Shown here: positions 44,630-55,420 of the stretch, in pieces | How positions within the stretch are numbered: position 1 is the first letter of the stretch | Layout of the letters: the number at the start of each line of letters is the position of its first letter | NCBI RefSeq assembly: GCF_028656955.1 | Contig: NZ_JAMDGY010000032.1 | Span: forward strand, 1 to 64,000 | Length of the DNA stretch: 64,000 nucleotides | Direction: 5' to 3' | Source of the DNA: Pseudomonas fontis | Lineage (GTDB): Bacteria > Pseudomonadota > Gammaproteobacteria > Pseudomonadales > Pseudomonadaceae | The notes under the pieces: model-generated | Seen by the model: the letters and a program-made list of their open reading frames with translations, nothing else | The model's database searches: none | What the model was told of the DNA's origin: nothing | Program-made: the position numbers and the translations under genes

Positions 44630-44652
44630 GCATTCAGTGGCTAGACATCAAC

Positions 44653-44678
44653 CTGTGGGAGCCGGCCTTGCCGGCGAT
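44653..44678. repeat. Single REP-like element
   Basis: One copy of the common palindrome (GTGGGAGCCGGCCTTGCCGG core) just before the 3' end of the sprT gene. It marks the return of this repeat class after its absence across the T6SS block. Confidence 0.8.
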
Positions 44679-44683
44679 GCCCT

Positions 44684-45178
44684 TCACTCCACCCGACTTT
44701 CCCCGGTAAACACCAGGGTCTGCCGACACCGCCGACACAAATACCGCCGCCCCTGACGCACCAACCCATGGCGCTGCGCCGAAAACGCAAAATCACTGCC
44801 CGCACACGGGCACTTGTAGATATAGCGGGTCACCGTGCGGCGCTTCACCGCATAGTTGTGGCAGCGGTCCGGTGGCAACTCGTACACCCCGCGCATGATC
44901 AGCTGCCATTCCTCGCCATGGGGCTGGATACGCTCGCCAAACAACTGGTGCGCGACCAGGTGGGCCACTTCATGGGCCACCGTCTGCTTTAAAAAGTGTT
45001 CGGCATTTTCACGATACAGCTGCAGATTGAAGCGCAGCAGGTTCTCATGCAGGTGGGCCACACCGGCTTTCTGCCCGCGCAGCTTGAAGCTGACCTCGGG
45101 ACGGGGGAAGGATCGTTTGAAGAAGTCTTCGGCTTGCTGATAACAGCGTTCGACACGGGAATTGAGCAACTCTGGCAT
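44684..45178 (-). CDS. sprT: SprT family zinc metalloprotease-like protein
   Basis: A 164-residue protein of the SprT/SPRTN-like domain. The zinc motif is HEVAHLVAH with a downstream His in PHGEEW, and a C-terminal zinc ribbon is made by KCPCAGSD and CRRCRQ. The role in bacteria is not well established. The start at 45178 (MPELLNSRVERCY) fits the family; the longer frame covers 26 dubious codons. Confidence 0.88.
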   Translation of the reverse strand: MPELLNSRVERCYQQAEDFFKRSFPRPEVSFKLRGQKAGVAHLHENLLRFNLQLYRENAEHFLKQTVAHEVAHLVAHQLFGERIQPHGEEWQLIMRGVYELPPDRCHNYAVKRRTVTRYIYKCPCAGSDFAFSAQRHGLVRQGRRYLCRRCRQTLVFTGESRVE

Positions 45179-45255
45179 ATAGGGTACGCACTCCTGGCCG
45201 GCGATTATGCCGCAAGCGGGGCGGCGCTGCCGAGACCGCTGGTCTGCACACAGCA

Positions 45256-45280
45256 TCAGGCCGCCTTGCGGCGGCCTGAG
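45256..45280 (-). terminator. GC-rich hairpin upstream of sprT, downstream of the Yip1 gene
   Basis: AGGCCGCC and GGCGGCCT form an eight-bp stem around TTGC. It lies about 40 bases after the Yip1 gene stop on the minus strand and lacks a long U run, so it is a plausible but not certain terminator. Confidence 0.5.
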
Positions 45281-45316
45281 GGTACTACTGCACCTATGTT
45301 GGCGTATTTTCTGATT

Positions 45317-45916
45317 CTAGTTGGTGTAGACGGGCCCCACGCCCAGTCCCCAGACGATCACCGTAAAGGCCATGATGGCGACCAGCACCACCAGGCCCAC
45401 CGCCAGCACCGAACTCGAGAACAGGAAGCCTTCATCGGAAGGGATGTTCATGAAAGTCGGCAAACCGACGTACAGCAGGAAGACGGTGTAGCAAATGGCT
45501 GCCGTGCCGATGATCATCCCCAGCCACAGGTGGGGGTAAAGCGCCGCCAGGCCGCCGAGGAACAGCGGGGTGGCGGTGTAGGTAGCAAAGGCGATGCATT
45601 GGGCAAGGCTTGGATTGGCATCGTAGGTGCGCGCCATCCAGTGGATGAAGGCACCCATCACGGCCACGCCGCCGAGCATGGCCAGGTACGACATGACGGT
45701 CATCCACACCGCGCTTTCGACGGTCAGCATGACCGGTTCGCGGCCGCCAATAACCCAGCCGACCTGGGTGGTGCCGATAAATGCCGAAACGGCGGGGATA
45801 GCCGCCAATACCAAGGTGTGTGTCAGGTACATGTGGCTGATGGTTTCTTCTTCGCCACGAATCTCTCGCCATTCCTGATCGGGATGGGTGAACAGCCCCA
45901 GAACGTGATGGATCAT
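45317..45916 (-). CDS. Yip1-domain integral membrane protein
   Basis: A 199-residue protein with five hydrophobic helices between about residues 30 and 195. The opening MIHHVLGLFTHPDQEWREI is the usual start of bacterial Yip1/DUF1282 proteins. AAGGAG eight bases before ATG 45916 fixes the start. The function is unknown. Confidence 0.82.
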   Translation of the reverse strand: MIHHVLGLFTHPDQEWREIRGEEETISHMYLTHTLVLAAIPAVSAFIGTTQVGWVIGGREPVMLTVESAVWMTVMSYLAMLGGVAVMGAFIHWMARTYDANPSLAQCIAFATYTATPLFLGGLAALYPHLWLGMIIGTAAICYTVFLLYVGLPTFMNIPSDEGFLFSSSVLAVGLVVLVAIMAFTVIVWGLGVGPVYTN

Positions 45917-46183
45917 GCCAGTCACTCCTTCATCGTTGCCATCGCCCCCCAGCGGAGCGTCTGCAGGCCTCCACGGTGAGGCCTGACATGAGGTCACAGG
46001 TACTGCGGCCCTATGTCGCAGTATAGGAAGGTGTTCACCGCATAAAACCGGTTTTTTAGAGCAAATCGCGCTCTAAGGGCCCCCCTTGATTCCCTTGCAG
46101 TCTTTATCGGAGGGGTCTTCGCCCCGCCGGGGTTTATGCGTAAAATGTGCGGCTTTTGTCATACCTCGCGGATTCCAAGCGCT

Positions 46184-47008
46184 ATGGGCACCCTTTCGGT
46201 CAACCAGAACAAACTGCAAAAACGCCTGCGTCGTCTCGCCGGCGAAGCCGTCGCCGACTTCAACATGATTGAAGAGGGCGACAAGGTCATGGTCTGCCTG
46301 TCCGGCGGCAAAGACAGCTACACCATGCTCGATGTTCTGCTGCACCTGCAGAAAGTGGCGCCGATCAAGTTCGAGATCGTCGCGGTGAACATGGACCAGA
46401 AACAACCGGGTTTCCCCGAGCACGTGCTGCCGGCCTACCTGGAAACCCTGGGCGTCGAGTACCACATCGTCGAGAAAGACACCTACTCGGTGGTCAAGGA
46501 ACTGATCCCGGAAGGCAAGACCACCTGCTCGCTGTGCTCGCGCCTGCGCCGGGGCACCCTGTACACCTTCGCCGACGAAATCGGCGCGACCAAGATGGCC
46601 CTGGGGCATCACCGCGACGACATCGTCGAGACCTTCTTCCTCAACATGTTCTTCAACGGCACGCTCAAGGCCATGCCGCCGAAGCTGCGCGCCGACGACG
46701 GGCGCAACGTGGTGATCCGCCCGCTGGCGTACTGCAACGAGAAGGACATCCAGGCCTACTCGGACATGAAGGAATTCCCGATCATCCCGTGCAACCTCTG
46801 CGGCTCGCAGGAGAACCTGCAGCGCCAGGTGGTCAAGGACATGCTGGTGGAGTGGGAGCGCAAGACCCCGGGCCGTACCGAGAGCATCTTCCGTGGCTTG
46901 CAGAACGTGGTGCCGTCGCAGCTGGCCGACCGCAACCTGTTCGACTTCACCAACCTGCGCATTGACGAGAGCGCTGCCTCGCGCTTCGTCAACGTGCTGA
47001 ATATCTGA
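46184..47008 (+). CDS. ttcA: tRNA 2-thiocytidine biosynthesis protein TtcA
   Basis: A 274-residue Fe-S enzyme that thiolates C32 of certain tRNAs. The PP-loop ATPase motif is [13 protein letters not shown], and the cluster ligands are in [12 protein letters not shown] and [32 protein letters not shown] is also family-typical. ATG 46184 was chosen ([15 protein letters not shown]); earlier in-frame ATGs at 46136 and 46145 would add residues not seen in the family. A glycosylase gene follows after six bases. Confidence 0.96.
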   Translation: MGTLSVNQNKLQKRLRRLAGEAVADFNMIEEGDKVMVCLSGGKDSYTMLDVLLHLQKVAPIKFEIVAVNMDQKQPGFPEHVLPAYLETLGVEYHIVEKDTYSVVKELIPEGKTTCSLCSRLRRGTLYTFADEIGATKMALGHHRDDIVETFFLNMFFNGTLKAMPPKLRADDGRNVVIRPLAYCNEKDIQAYSDMKEFPIIPCNLCGSQENLQRQVVKDMLVEWERKTPGRTESIFRGLQNVVPSQLADRNLFDFTNLRIDESAASRFVNVLNI

Positions 47009-47014
47009 CCCGGC

Positions 47015-47686
47015 ATGCGCGACTATCAGTGGCTGCATGAGTACTGCCTGAACCGCTTCGGCTCGGTGGCGGCGCTTGAAGCGCACCTGCCGCAGCCCAA
47101 GTCAGCGGCTCAGTTGCGAGCGATTAGTGATGACCGCTACCTGTCGACCCTGGCCTTGCGGGTGTTCCGTGCCGGGCTCAAGCACAGCCTGGTGGACGCC
47201 AAGTGGCCGGCGTTCGAGCAGGTGTTCTTCGGCTTCGAGCCGCACAAGGTGGTGCTGATGGGCGCCGAGCACCTGGAGCGGCTGATGCAGGACACGCGCA
47301 TCATTCGCCACTTGGGCAAGCTCAAGAGCGTGCCGCGCAATGCGCAGATGATTCTCGATGTGGCGCAGGAGAAGGGCAGTTTCGGCGCGTTTATCGCCGA
47401 CTGGCCGGTGAGCGATATCGTCGGGTTGTGGAAGTACCTGGCCAAGCATGGTAACCAGATGGGCGGGTTGTCGGCGCCACGCTTCTTGCGCATGGTCGGC
47501 AAGGATACCTTCATCCCGACGGATGACATGGTTGCGGCGCTGGTGGCCCAGGGCATCATCGACAAGCAGCCGACCAGCCAGCGCGACCTGGCGCTGGTGC
47601 AGCAGGCGTTCAACCAGTGGCAGGGGGAGAGCGGGCGGCCGTTGTGCCAGCTGTCGTTGATGCTGGCGTATACCGTCAATCATTGA
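47015..47686 (+). CDS. DNA-3-methyladenine glycosylase I-like protein
   Basis: A 223-residue protein of the Tag family. Segments RYLSTLALRVFRAGLKHSLVDAKWPAF and RIIRHLGKLKSVPRNAQMI align with the helix and base-binding region of such glycosylases, though the zinc-binding Cys/His set of classical Tag is absent. It would remove alkylated adenine from DNA. It is six bases after ttcA and probably co-transcribed. Confidence 0.7.
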   Translation: MRDYQWLHEYCLNRFGSVAALEAHLPQPKSAAQLRAISDDRYLSTLALRVFRAGLKHSLVDAKWPAFEQVFFGFEPHKVVLMGAEHLERLMQDTRIIRHLGKLKSVPRNAQMILDVAQEKGSFGAFIADWPVSDIVGLWKYLAKHGNQMGGLSAPRFLRMVGKDTFIPTDDMVAALVAQGIIDKQPTSQRDLALVQQAFNQWQGESGRPLCQLSLMLAYTVNH

Positions 47687-47701
47687 GTGCTGTGTTGCCC
47701 G

Positions 47702-47779
47702 CATCGCCGGCAAGGCCGGCTCCCACAAGGGGCGGCGTGGATACTGAACCCTGTGGGAGCCGGCCTTGCCGGCGATAGC
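47702..47779. repeat. Inverted pair of REP-like elements
   Basis: Arms 47702-47730 and 47751-47779 are inverted copies of the common element with a 20-base spacer. They lie between convergent genes (glycosylase and DUF2069) and could form a bidirectional transcript end. Confidence 0.85.
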
Positions 47780-47786
47780 CGCACCC

Positions 47787-49151
<1,365 letters not shown>

Positions 49152-49237
49152 GTAAGGGTCGCATCCAGCAGGGGGTGGCAGCTATTCTAACCGCAGCGAA
49201 TTGGCATTTTGCCTGAATCTTGAAGAAGGATTGACCC

Positions 49238-49702
49238 ATGACAAGGCGATTGGCAGCAGCCCTGGCCATTACCGCGAGCCTGTTGCTCGCAGGTTGCGGT
49301 GCGGACTACGGCCTGGACCAGAACGGCAGCACGGTGAAGGCCGAGCAACTCGACGGCAAATGGGTAGTGCTCAACTACTGGGCAGAATGGTGTGGCCCGT
49401 GCCGTACCGAGATACCGGAATTGAATGCGGCCGCCAAAGATTGGCAGGCGCAGGGTGTGACCGTGGTCGGGGTGAACTTCGACGGTTTGCAGGGCGATGA
49501 GCTGAAGAAGGCCAGTGATGCGCTGGGGATCAGCTTCACCGTTCTGGCCGATGACCCGGCCGAGCGGTATGACCTGCCACGCAGCGAAGCCTTGCCGGTG
49601 ACCTACATCATCGATGACAAGGGCAAGGTGCGTGAGCAACTGATGGGCGAGCAAACGGCAGAAGGTTTGCACGAGAAGATCAAGGCACTGAAAGGCGCTT
49701 GA
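49238..49702 (+). CDS. TlpA-family thioredoxin-like lipoprotein
   Basis: A 154-residue lipoprotein. The signal ends at LLLAGC (Cys 19 or so) and the mature domain is a thioredoxin fold with the redox pair in AEWCGPCRTEIPEL. The later segment LPVTYIIDDKGKV contains the cis-Pro. It probably reduces or protects periplasmic disulphides at the membrane. It diverges from arsC. Confidence 0.9.
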   Translation: MTRRLAAALAITASLLLAGCGADYGLDQNGSTVKAEQLDGKWVVLNYWAEWCGPCRTEIPELNAAAKDWQAQGVTVVGVNFDGLQGDELKKASDALGISFTVLADDPAERYDLPRSEALPVTYIIDDKGKVREQLMGEQTAEGLHEKIKALKGA

Positions 49703-49713
49703 TTCTGTTGGGG

Positions 49714-49791
49714 CCATCGCCGGCAAGGCCGGCTCCCACAGTGGTCGGTGTGATACTGAACCCTGTGGGAGCCGGCCTGGCCGGCGATAGC
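49714..49791. repeat. Inverted pair of REP-like elements
   Basis: Arms 49714-49744 and 49763-49791 sit between the convergent thioredoxin-like and META-domain genes, with an 18-base spacer. This is the same arrangement as at 47.7 kb, with nearly identical spacer sequence (ATACTGAACC). Confidence 0.85.
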
Positions 49792-49805
49792 TTCACTGCA
49801 AGGCT

Positions 49806-50210
49806 TCAGCCTTCCTCAGGCCAGAAGCGCAGCGGCTTGCCCTGCTCAGGCCAGAAACGCACCTGCTCGATGGGCGAAACATCCCAGCGTTGCACGGTTT
49901 CCAGTGCCTTCAGGAAGTGTTTTTCCTGCTCCATCAGCGCTGGCGCACACAGCTTGCGGGTTTTGCCCACGGCGCCAAAGCTGAGTTTGTCACCCTGCAG
50001 GGTGTACGGCGCGAACCAGTGGTTGCAGCCCGCATTGCCATACGCCCGGCCATCTTCGGCCAGGGTCAGGGTCAAATGGCTGTAGTCGATCAGCGGACGT
50101 TCGCCGATCCACTCCAGCACATAGCTGCGTTCCTGCTCCAGTTTCATCGGTTCGGCGGCGCACCCCACCAACGCGGCGGCGATCAGGCCGCTGACCAGCA
50201 AGGCTTTCAC
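49806..50210 (-). CDS. META-domain (HslJ-like) lipoprotein
   Basis: A 134-residue protein. The lipoprotein signal ends at AALVGC and the mature part has GNAGCNHWFAPYTLQGDKLSFG and TRKLCAPALMEQEKHFLKAL, the META/HslJ signature (usual form GxxGCNxxxG, then TxMACP). The GTG start at 50210 is chosen because GGAGG precedes it by seven bases and it overlaps the upstream stop (GTGA). The function is unknown, possibly stress-linked. Confidence 0.8.
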   Translation of the reverse strand: MKALLVSGLIAAALVGCAAEPMKLEQERSYVLEWIGERPLIDYSHLTLTLAEDGRAYGNAGCNHWFAPYTLQGDKLSFGAVGKTRKLCAPALMEQEKHFLKALETVQRWDVSPIEQVRFWPEQGKPLRFWPEEG

Positions 50211-50644
50211 TTTGCCGCCTCCTGGCATTTCGGGCACTGATGCTTCTCGCCCTGACTGCGCCAGCCCAGCTCGGCAATCCGCGCTACCGCCGCCGGCTTC
50301 TGCGCCTTGTGGCCCAGCTTGGCATCGACCGCGAACTCGAAGTCCAGGGTGGCCTCGCAGCTGTCGCAGTTGACCTGCCAGCTGTGGATCGCCAACTCGC
50401 CGAATACCGGGCCACTGGCCACGGCAACCCACTGGCCGGTCGGGTTGATCAGGTGACGCACCGACTCCACCAACAAGCGCATGGACAGGGTCTTGCTGCC
50501 TTTGAGGCTGACCAGCAGGACGTCGCCTTTCTGGATCGAGCCACCGTTGCCGGTGACTTGATAACGCCCCGGCACCAGCGAACGGCATTCGATCAAGGTG
50601 TGTTGCGGGTTAAACAGGGTGTAGCGGAAATCGTGTTCGACCAT
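50207..50644 (-). CDS. Hypothetical protein with two CxxC pairs
   Basis: A 145-residue soluble protein I do not recognise. It contains CDSC near the middle and CPKC near the C-terminus, which suggests one zinc site. It begins MVEHDFRYTLFNPQHTLIEC at 50644, after an AGGACC near the start. It is co-transcribed with the META-domain lipoprotein gene (four-base overlap). Confidence 0.65.
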   Translation of the reverse strand: MVEHDFRYTLFNPQHTLIECRSLVPGRYQVTGNGGSIQKGDVLLVSLKGSKTLSMRLLVESVRHLINPTGQWVAVASGPVFGELAIHSWQVNCDSCEATLDFEFAVDAKLGHKAQKPAAVARIAELGWRSQGEKHQCPKCQEAAK

Positions 50645-50675
50645 GGGTCCTCCAAATCTGCCGCGTATCCTAGCA

Positions 50676-51665
50676 TCAACCCTCGACCAGATTCTGCGGA
50701 TTACCTGCCGTCCAGCGGGCAATGTTGTCCAGGGTGGTCGCGGCGATGGCCGCCAGCGCCTCACGGGTGAGGAAGGCCTGGTGCGCGGTGACGATCACAT
50801 TGGGGAAGGTCAGCAGGCGGGCCAGCACATCGTCCTGCAAGGGCAGGTCGGAGCGGTCTTCGAAGAAGATCTGCGCTTCCTCTTCATAAACATCCAGCCC
50901 CAGGTAGCCGAGCTGGCCGCTCTTCAGCGCCTCGATCAGCGCCGGGGTATCGACCAGCGCGCCACGCCCGGTGTTGATCAGCATCGCGCCCGGTTGCAGG
51001 GTCGCCAGGCTCTGCTGGTTGATCAGGTAGCGGGTGTGCTCGGTGAGCGGGCAATGCAGGCTGATGATCTGCGCTTCGCGCAGCAGCTCCGGCAAGGCCA
51101 GGTAACGTGCGCCCAGGGCTTCGAGTTGCGGGTTGGGGTAGGGGTCGTAGGCCAGCAGCTGGCAGCCGAAACCGGCCATGATCCGCGCGAAGGCCAGGCC
51201 GATCTGCCCGGTGCCGACCACGCCGACGGTCTTGCCATGCAGGTCGAAGCCGGTCAGGCCATGCAGGCTGAAATCGCCCTCGCGGGTGCGGTTGTAGGCG
51301 CGGTGCAGGCGCCGGTTGAGCGCCAGGATCAACGCCACCGCGTGTTCGGCAACCGCATGCGGCGAATAGGCCGGCACCCGCACCACGGTCAGCCCCAGGC
51401 GCTTGGCCGCCGGCAGGTCGACATGGTTGTAGCCCGCCGAGCGCAGCGCGATCAACCGCGTGCCGGCGGCCGCCAGGCGTTCCAGCACCGGGGCCGACAA
51501 ATCATCGTTGATGAACGCGCAGACCACCTCGTGGCCCTCGGCCAGCGGCGCGGTGTCTTCGCTCAGCCGCGCGGGCTGGAAGTGCAACTCCAGGCCCGGC
51601 ACGGCCGGCGCCTGGTTGAAACTGTCCTGGTCATAGGGCTGGCTGCTGTAGAACAAGGCGCGCAT
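50676..51665 (-). CDS. ldhA: D-lactate dehydrogenase (2-hydroxyacid dehydrogenase)
   Basis: A 329-residue NAD-dependent fermentative enzyme reducing pyruvate to D-lactate. The Rossmann motif is VGVVGTGQIGLAFARI; the catalytic residues are Arg in LIALRSAGYNHVDL and NTGRGALVD, Glu in DVYEEEAQIFF and His in VTAHQAFL. PAYSPHAVAEHAVALIL is typical of the LdhA branch. It lies next to gacS on the same strand, 66 bases downstream of its stop, an order conserved in pseudomonads. Confidence 0.92.
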   Translation of the reverse strand: MRALFYSSQPYDQDSFNQAPAVPGLELHFQPARLSEDTAPLAEGHEVVCAFINDDLSAPVLERLAAAGTRLIALRSAGYNHVDLPAAKRLGLTVVRVPAYSPHAVAEHAVALILALNRRLHRAYNRTREGDFSLHGLTGFDLHGKTVGVVGTGQIGLAFARIMAGFGCQLLAYDPYPNPQLEALGARYLALPELLREAQIISLHCPLTEHTRYLINQQSLATLQPGAMLINTGRGALVDTPALIEALKSGQLGYLGLDVYEEEAQIFFEDRSDLPLQDDVLARLLTFPNVIVTAHQAFLTREALAAIAATTLDNIARWTAGNPQNLVEG

Positions 51666-51731
51666 GGTGTACTTCCCGAAGTCGATTGCCGCCAGTGTAG
51701 CCAGGCGGCGGGCCGTGGGGTTTGCCTCAGG

Positions 51732-54488
51732 TCAGGCGCTCAGGCGCGCCTCGCTACTGAGGCGGTCGATGGCCTGCTCCAGCTCATCCAGGGCCTGCTG
51801 GGCATCCGGGTCATCCTGCTTGAGCAGGGTTTCGCTGCGTTGGCAGGCGGCCCGCAACTGCGGCACGCCGCAATAACGGGTGGCGCCATTGAGGCGGTGG
51901 ACGCGCTCGATGGTCGCGCTGCGGTCTTCGGCCAGGCGCGCAGCACGAATCGCCTCGCGGTCGGCCTCCAGCGAGGCCAGCAACATGGCCAACATGTCGG
52001 CGGCCAGGTCCGGTTTGCCCGCCGCCAGGCGCAAGCCTTCTTCCGGGTCGAGCACCTTGAGCAGTTGGCTGCCCTCGGCCCGCTCGCTGCTGCGCTCGGT
52101 GCGCGGCTTGCCCAGTTGCAGCCCGGTCCATTTCAACACCACCTGGGCCAGCTGGCGCTCGCTGATCGGCTTGGTCAGGTAGTCGTCCATGCCGCTGTGC
52201 AGCAAGGCGCGTTTTTCGTTGGCCATGGCGTGCGCGGTCAGCGCCACGATGGGCAGCGCGGCACCGCTTTGGCCGGTTTCCCAGCGGCGGATCTGCTCGG
52301 TGCACTCGCGCCCGTCCATGCCGGGCATCTGCACGTCCATCAGTACCAGGTCGAAAGCGTCGTCCTGTACCGCCTTGATTGCCGCAAGGCCGGTGTCCAC
52401 GGCCAGCACTTCGGCGCCGAGGTCTTCGAGCAGGGTCTGCACCAGCAGCAGGTTGGCCGGGTTGTCGTCGACGCACAGCACTTTGGGCAAGCGCTGCCCG
52501 GTCGGGATGCGCACTTCGCCCGAGCTGCTGCGCCGTGGTTGCACCAGGTCGACCAGCGCCCGGCGCAACTTGCGCGTGCACGGCGGCTTGGCGTGCAGTT
52601 GGCCGTGGGCGTTAGGCAGGTAGGGGTGGTACAGCGCCTGCTCGGTGGTGGGGCAGAGCACCAGTGCCTGGCAGGCGAAGTGCTCAAGGTGCTGGATATG
52701 CAAGCCCAGGCGTTCCGGCGAGAGGTCGTGCAGGTTGACCCCGAGCACCGCCAGTTCGAAGGGCTGGCCACCCAGGCCGGCGGCTTCGACGCCAGTGAGC
52801 AGTTGGTCGATGCTGGCGAAGGTAGTTACCGCCAGGCCGCAGTCTTCAAGCTGGTGTTCCAGTGCCTGGCAGGACAGCGCATGGCCGTCGACGATGGCCA
52901 CCCGGCGGCCTTGCAGCGGTTGCAGCGGAAGGTCTTCGGCATCGTCGCGGGCCTTGGGCAGGCTCAGGCTGATCCAGAACTGCGAGCCTTCGCCCGGTAC
53001 GCTGTCGACGCCGATCTCGCCGCCCATCTGCTCGATCAGGCGCTTGGAAATCACCAGGCCCAGGCCGGTCCCGCCGGGCTGGCGAGACAATGAATTGTCG
53101 GCCTGGCTGAAAGCCTGGAACAACGCGCGTACATCCTGCGAGGACAGGCCGATCCCGGTGTCCTGCACGCAGATGCGCAGTTGCACGCTGTCTTCGTGTT
53201 CTTCTTCAAGCATCGCGCGAGCAACGATGGTGCCTTCACGGGTGAACTTGATGGCATTGCTGACCAGGTTGGTGAGGATCTGCTTGAGCCGCAGCGGGTC
53301 ACCGACCAGCGACAGCGGCGTGTCGCGGTAGACCAGGCTGACCAGTTCCAACTGCTTGGCGTGGGCGGCCGGGGCGAGGATGGTCAGGGTGTCCTGGATC
53401 AGGTCGCGCAGGTTGAACGGAATGCTGTCGAGCACCAGCTTGCCGGCCTCGATCTTGGAGAAGTCGAGGATCTCGTTGATGATCCCGAGCAGGCTGTCGG
53501 CGGACTTCTCGATGGTGCCCAGGTAGTCGAGCTGGCGCGGGGTCAGCTCGCTTTTCTGCAACAAGTGAGTGAAACCGAGGATGCCGTTGAGCGGGGTACG
53601 GATCTCGTGGCTCATGTTGGCGAGGAACTCGGACTTGATCCGGCTGGCCTCCAGGGCCTCCTTGCGCGCCATGTCCAGCTCGATGTTCTGGATCTCGATG
53701 GTCTCCAGGTTCTGGCGCACGTCCTCGGTGGCCTGGTCGATGCTGTGCTGCAGCTCTTCATGGGCGTTGTGCAGGGTCTCGGCCATGCGGTTGATGCCCG
53801 AGGCCAGCTCGTCCAGCTCATAGCTGCCCATGGCAGGCAGGCGTTGCTCGAGGTTGCCGTCCTTGAGCTGGTTGACCGCGTATTTGATCTGCCCGATCGG
53901 GCCGTTGATCGTGCGGCTCATGCGCAGGGCCAGCAGGGCGGTGGCCGCCAGGCAGAAGAAGATCAGCAGCAGGCTGGTGAACAGGCTGCGGTAGCCGCGC
54001 AGCAGGGTGCCGTCGTGGGACACCTCGATCTCGACCCAGCCAAGCAGGCGATCACTTTCACCGGGGATCAACTCGCCGGCCAGGTCGCGGTGGTGGCCAA
54101 ACACCGGCAGCAGGTAGCGCGTGGCGTCATTGCCGGTGCGTTGCAGCATTTGCGTGCCGCCGCCCGCCGGGGCCTGGTTGAGCATGCTCGGGCCGGCGTG
54201 GGCGAGGCTGCTGCGGTCGGGGGCGAGGAAGGCCACGGCGCGCACGTCGGTCTGCTCCAGGGCCTGGGCGGCAATCCGCTCAAGCTGCGCCGGCTCGTGG
54301 CGCGCCAGTACCGGGGCCACCAGTGGCGCCAGCTGTTCGGCGATCATCTTGCCGCGCTGCAACAGCTGGGTTTGCAATTCGCTCTGTTGCAACCAGGTGA
54401 AGTAGCCACCCAGCACCAGTGCCATCATCCCGGCAGGCAACAGGGCGAGCAGCAGCACGCGACTTCTGATTCCCAAACGATTCAGCAC
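51732..54488 (-). CDS. gacS: Hybrid sensor kinase GacS
   Basis: A 918-residue tripartite sensor at the top of the Gac/Rsm cascade controlling secondary metabolism, biofilm and, in many pseudomonads, T6SS. TM helices at about 10-30 and 172-192 flank a periplasmic domain of about 140 residues; HAMP follows; the phospho-acceptor is in [13 protein letters not shown] (His about 294); N box [13 protein letters not shown]1 DTGIGLSS; G2 [14 protein letters not shown] receiver at about 655-780 has Asp in [13 protein letters not shown], preceded by a degenerate receiver-like segment; the HPt His is in [16 protein letters not shown] 54488 is preferred over GTG 54494, because AGGAG has seven-base spacing there. 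Confidence 0.95.
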   Translation of the reverse strand: MLNRLGIRSRVLLLALLPAGMMALVLGGYFTWLQQSELQTQLLQRGKMIAEQLAPLVAPVLARHEPAQLERIAAQALEQTDVRAVAFLAPDRSSLAHAGPSMLNQAPAGGGTQMLQRTGNDATRYLLPVFGHHRDLAGELIPGESDRLLGWVEIEVSHDGTLLRGYRSLFTSLLLIFFCLAATALLALRMSRTINGPIGQIKYAVNQLKDGNLEQRLPAMGSYELDELASGINRMAETLHNAHEELQHSIDQATEDVRQNLETIEIQNIELDMARKEALEASRIKSEFLANMSHEIRTPLNGILGFTHLLQKSELTPRQLDYLGTIEKSADSLLGIINEILDFSKIEAGKLVLDSIPFNLRDLIQDTLTILAPAAHAKQLELVSLVYRDTPLSLVGDPLRLKQILTNLVSNAIKFTREGTIVARAMLEEEHEDSVQLRICVQDTGIGLSSQDVRALFQAFSQADNSLSRQPGGTGLGLVISKRLIEQMGGEIGVDSVPGEGSQFWISLSLPKARDDAEDLPLQPLQGRRVAIVDGHALSCQALEHQLEDCGLAVTTFASIDQLLTGVEAAGLGGQPFELAVLGVNLHDLSPERLGLHIQHLEHFACQALVLCPTTEQALYHPYLPNAHGQLHAKPPCTRKLRRALVDLVQPRRSSSGEVRIPTGQRLPKVLCVDDNPANLLLVQTLLEDLGAEVLAVDTGLAAIKAVQDDAFDLVLMDVQMPGMDGRECTEQIRRWETGQSGAALPIVALTAHAMANEKRALLHSGMDDYLTKPISERQLAQVVLKWTGLQLGKPRTERSSERAEGSQLLKVLDPEEGLRLAAGKPDLAADMLAMLLASLEADREAIRAARLAEDRSATIERVHRLNGATRYCGVPQLRAACQRSETLLKQDDPDAQQALDELEQAIDRLSSEARLSA

Positions 54489-54597
54489 GCCCACTCTCCT
54501 GTGTACGGCAATTCTGTAGGACGTTTATCAGACGTAACTGACAAACCAATCCGGAAAATTACCGCGCCTGCCGATTCAATGCACTCATTTGTATCTG

Positions 54598-54636
54598 CTT
54601 TTGTAGATTTGCAGGACGGATCTAATTCTTTTGTAG
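54598..54636 (+). promoter_or_regulatory. Direct repeat upstream of the regulator gene at 54704
   Basis: CTTTTGTAG occurs at 54598-54606 and 54628-54636, start to start exactly 30 bp (about three turns). A weaker match, ATTTGTATC, lies ten bases before the first copy. They are in the 215-base divergent gap between gacS and the response regulator gene and may be an autoregulatory site. Confidence 0.4.
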
Positions 54637-54703
54637 GCTTAAGTTGCCTGCTAGGGAGGGAATGCTCAATAATCGTGCAATTGAGAATTGATAGCACCCG
54701 CCA

Positions 54704-55420
54704 ATGACTCCCGTCGCTATGCAGCCTTCAAACATACTCGCCATCGAGGACGACCCGGTCCTGGGTGCCTATTTGCACGAGCAGCTGCAGCGCAGCGGCT
54801 TTCAGGTGACCTGGTGCCGCAATGGTCGCGAGGGCTTGGAAACCGCGCGCACCGGCCGTTTCGACGTGGTGCTGATGGATATCCTGCTGCCCGGCATGAC
54901 CGGGCTGGATGCGTTGGAGCAACTGCGCCGACAGAGTTCGATCCCGGTGATCATGATGTCGGCGCTGGGCGCCGAGGCGGACCGCATCAGCGGGTTCCAG
55001 CGTGGTGCGGACGATTACCTGCCCAAGCCGTTCAGCATGGTCGAGCTGGAAGTGCGCATTGCAGCGATCCTGCGTCGGGTGGCACTGGAGCGGCGTTTCC
55101 AGCCGGTGCAGGAACCCGATGCGAGCGCGTTGCAGTTTGACGACGAAGCCTGCGATGTCACCTTCAAAGGGCAGCCGGCCGGCTTCACCCCCAGCGAGTA
55201 CCGCCTGCTCGACACCTTGCAGCGCAGCCATGAAGAGGTGCTGAGCAAGGCCTTCCTTTATCAGCATGTCCTGCAACGTGGTTATGCCCGGCATGACCGC
55301 AGCCTGGACATGCATGTCAGCCAGATCCGCCGCAAGCTCAAGGCCATCGGCTACACCGAGCGTGAAGTGCGCACGGTGTGGGGCAAAGGTTACGTACTGA
55401 GCGCCAGTGAGGTCAGCTAG
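54704..55420 (+). CDS. OmpR-family response regulator
   Basis: A 238-residue regulator with receiver (LAIEDDPVLGAYL, phospho-Asp in VVLMDILLPGMTG, Lys in DYLPKPFSM) and winged-helix domain (about 145-235, FTPSEYRLLDTL and RSLDMHVSQIRRKLK). ATG 54704 or ATG 54719 may be used. It diverges from gacS and is followed by its kinase gene, whose start lies at or just inside its end. The signal is unknown. Confidence 0.88.
   Translation: MTPVAMQPSNILAIEDDPVLGAYLHEQLQRSGFQVTWCRNGREGLETARTGRFDVVLMDILLPGMTGLDALEQLRRQSSIPVIMMSALGAEADRISGFQRGADDYLPKPFSMVELEVRIAAILRRVALERRFQPVQEPDASALQFDDEACDVTFKGQPAGFTPSEYRLLDTLQRSHEEVLSKAFLYQHVLQRGYARHDRSLDMHVSQIRRKLKAIGYTEREVRTVWGKGYVLSASEVS

Noticed and set aside
45432..45872. 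146-codon frame overlapping the Yip1 gene on the same strand
   Set aside because: Out-of-frame shadow, rich in Arg/His/Pro; the Yip1 frame has helices and a good ribosome binding site.
51732..54488. GacS as regulator of the T6SS in this window
   Set aside because: Gac control of T6SS is known in pseudomonads, but nothing in the sequence here (for instance clear RsmA-type hairpins before tss genes) shows it, so it is not claimed as a finding.
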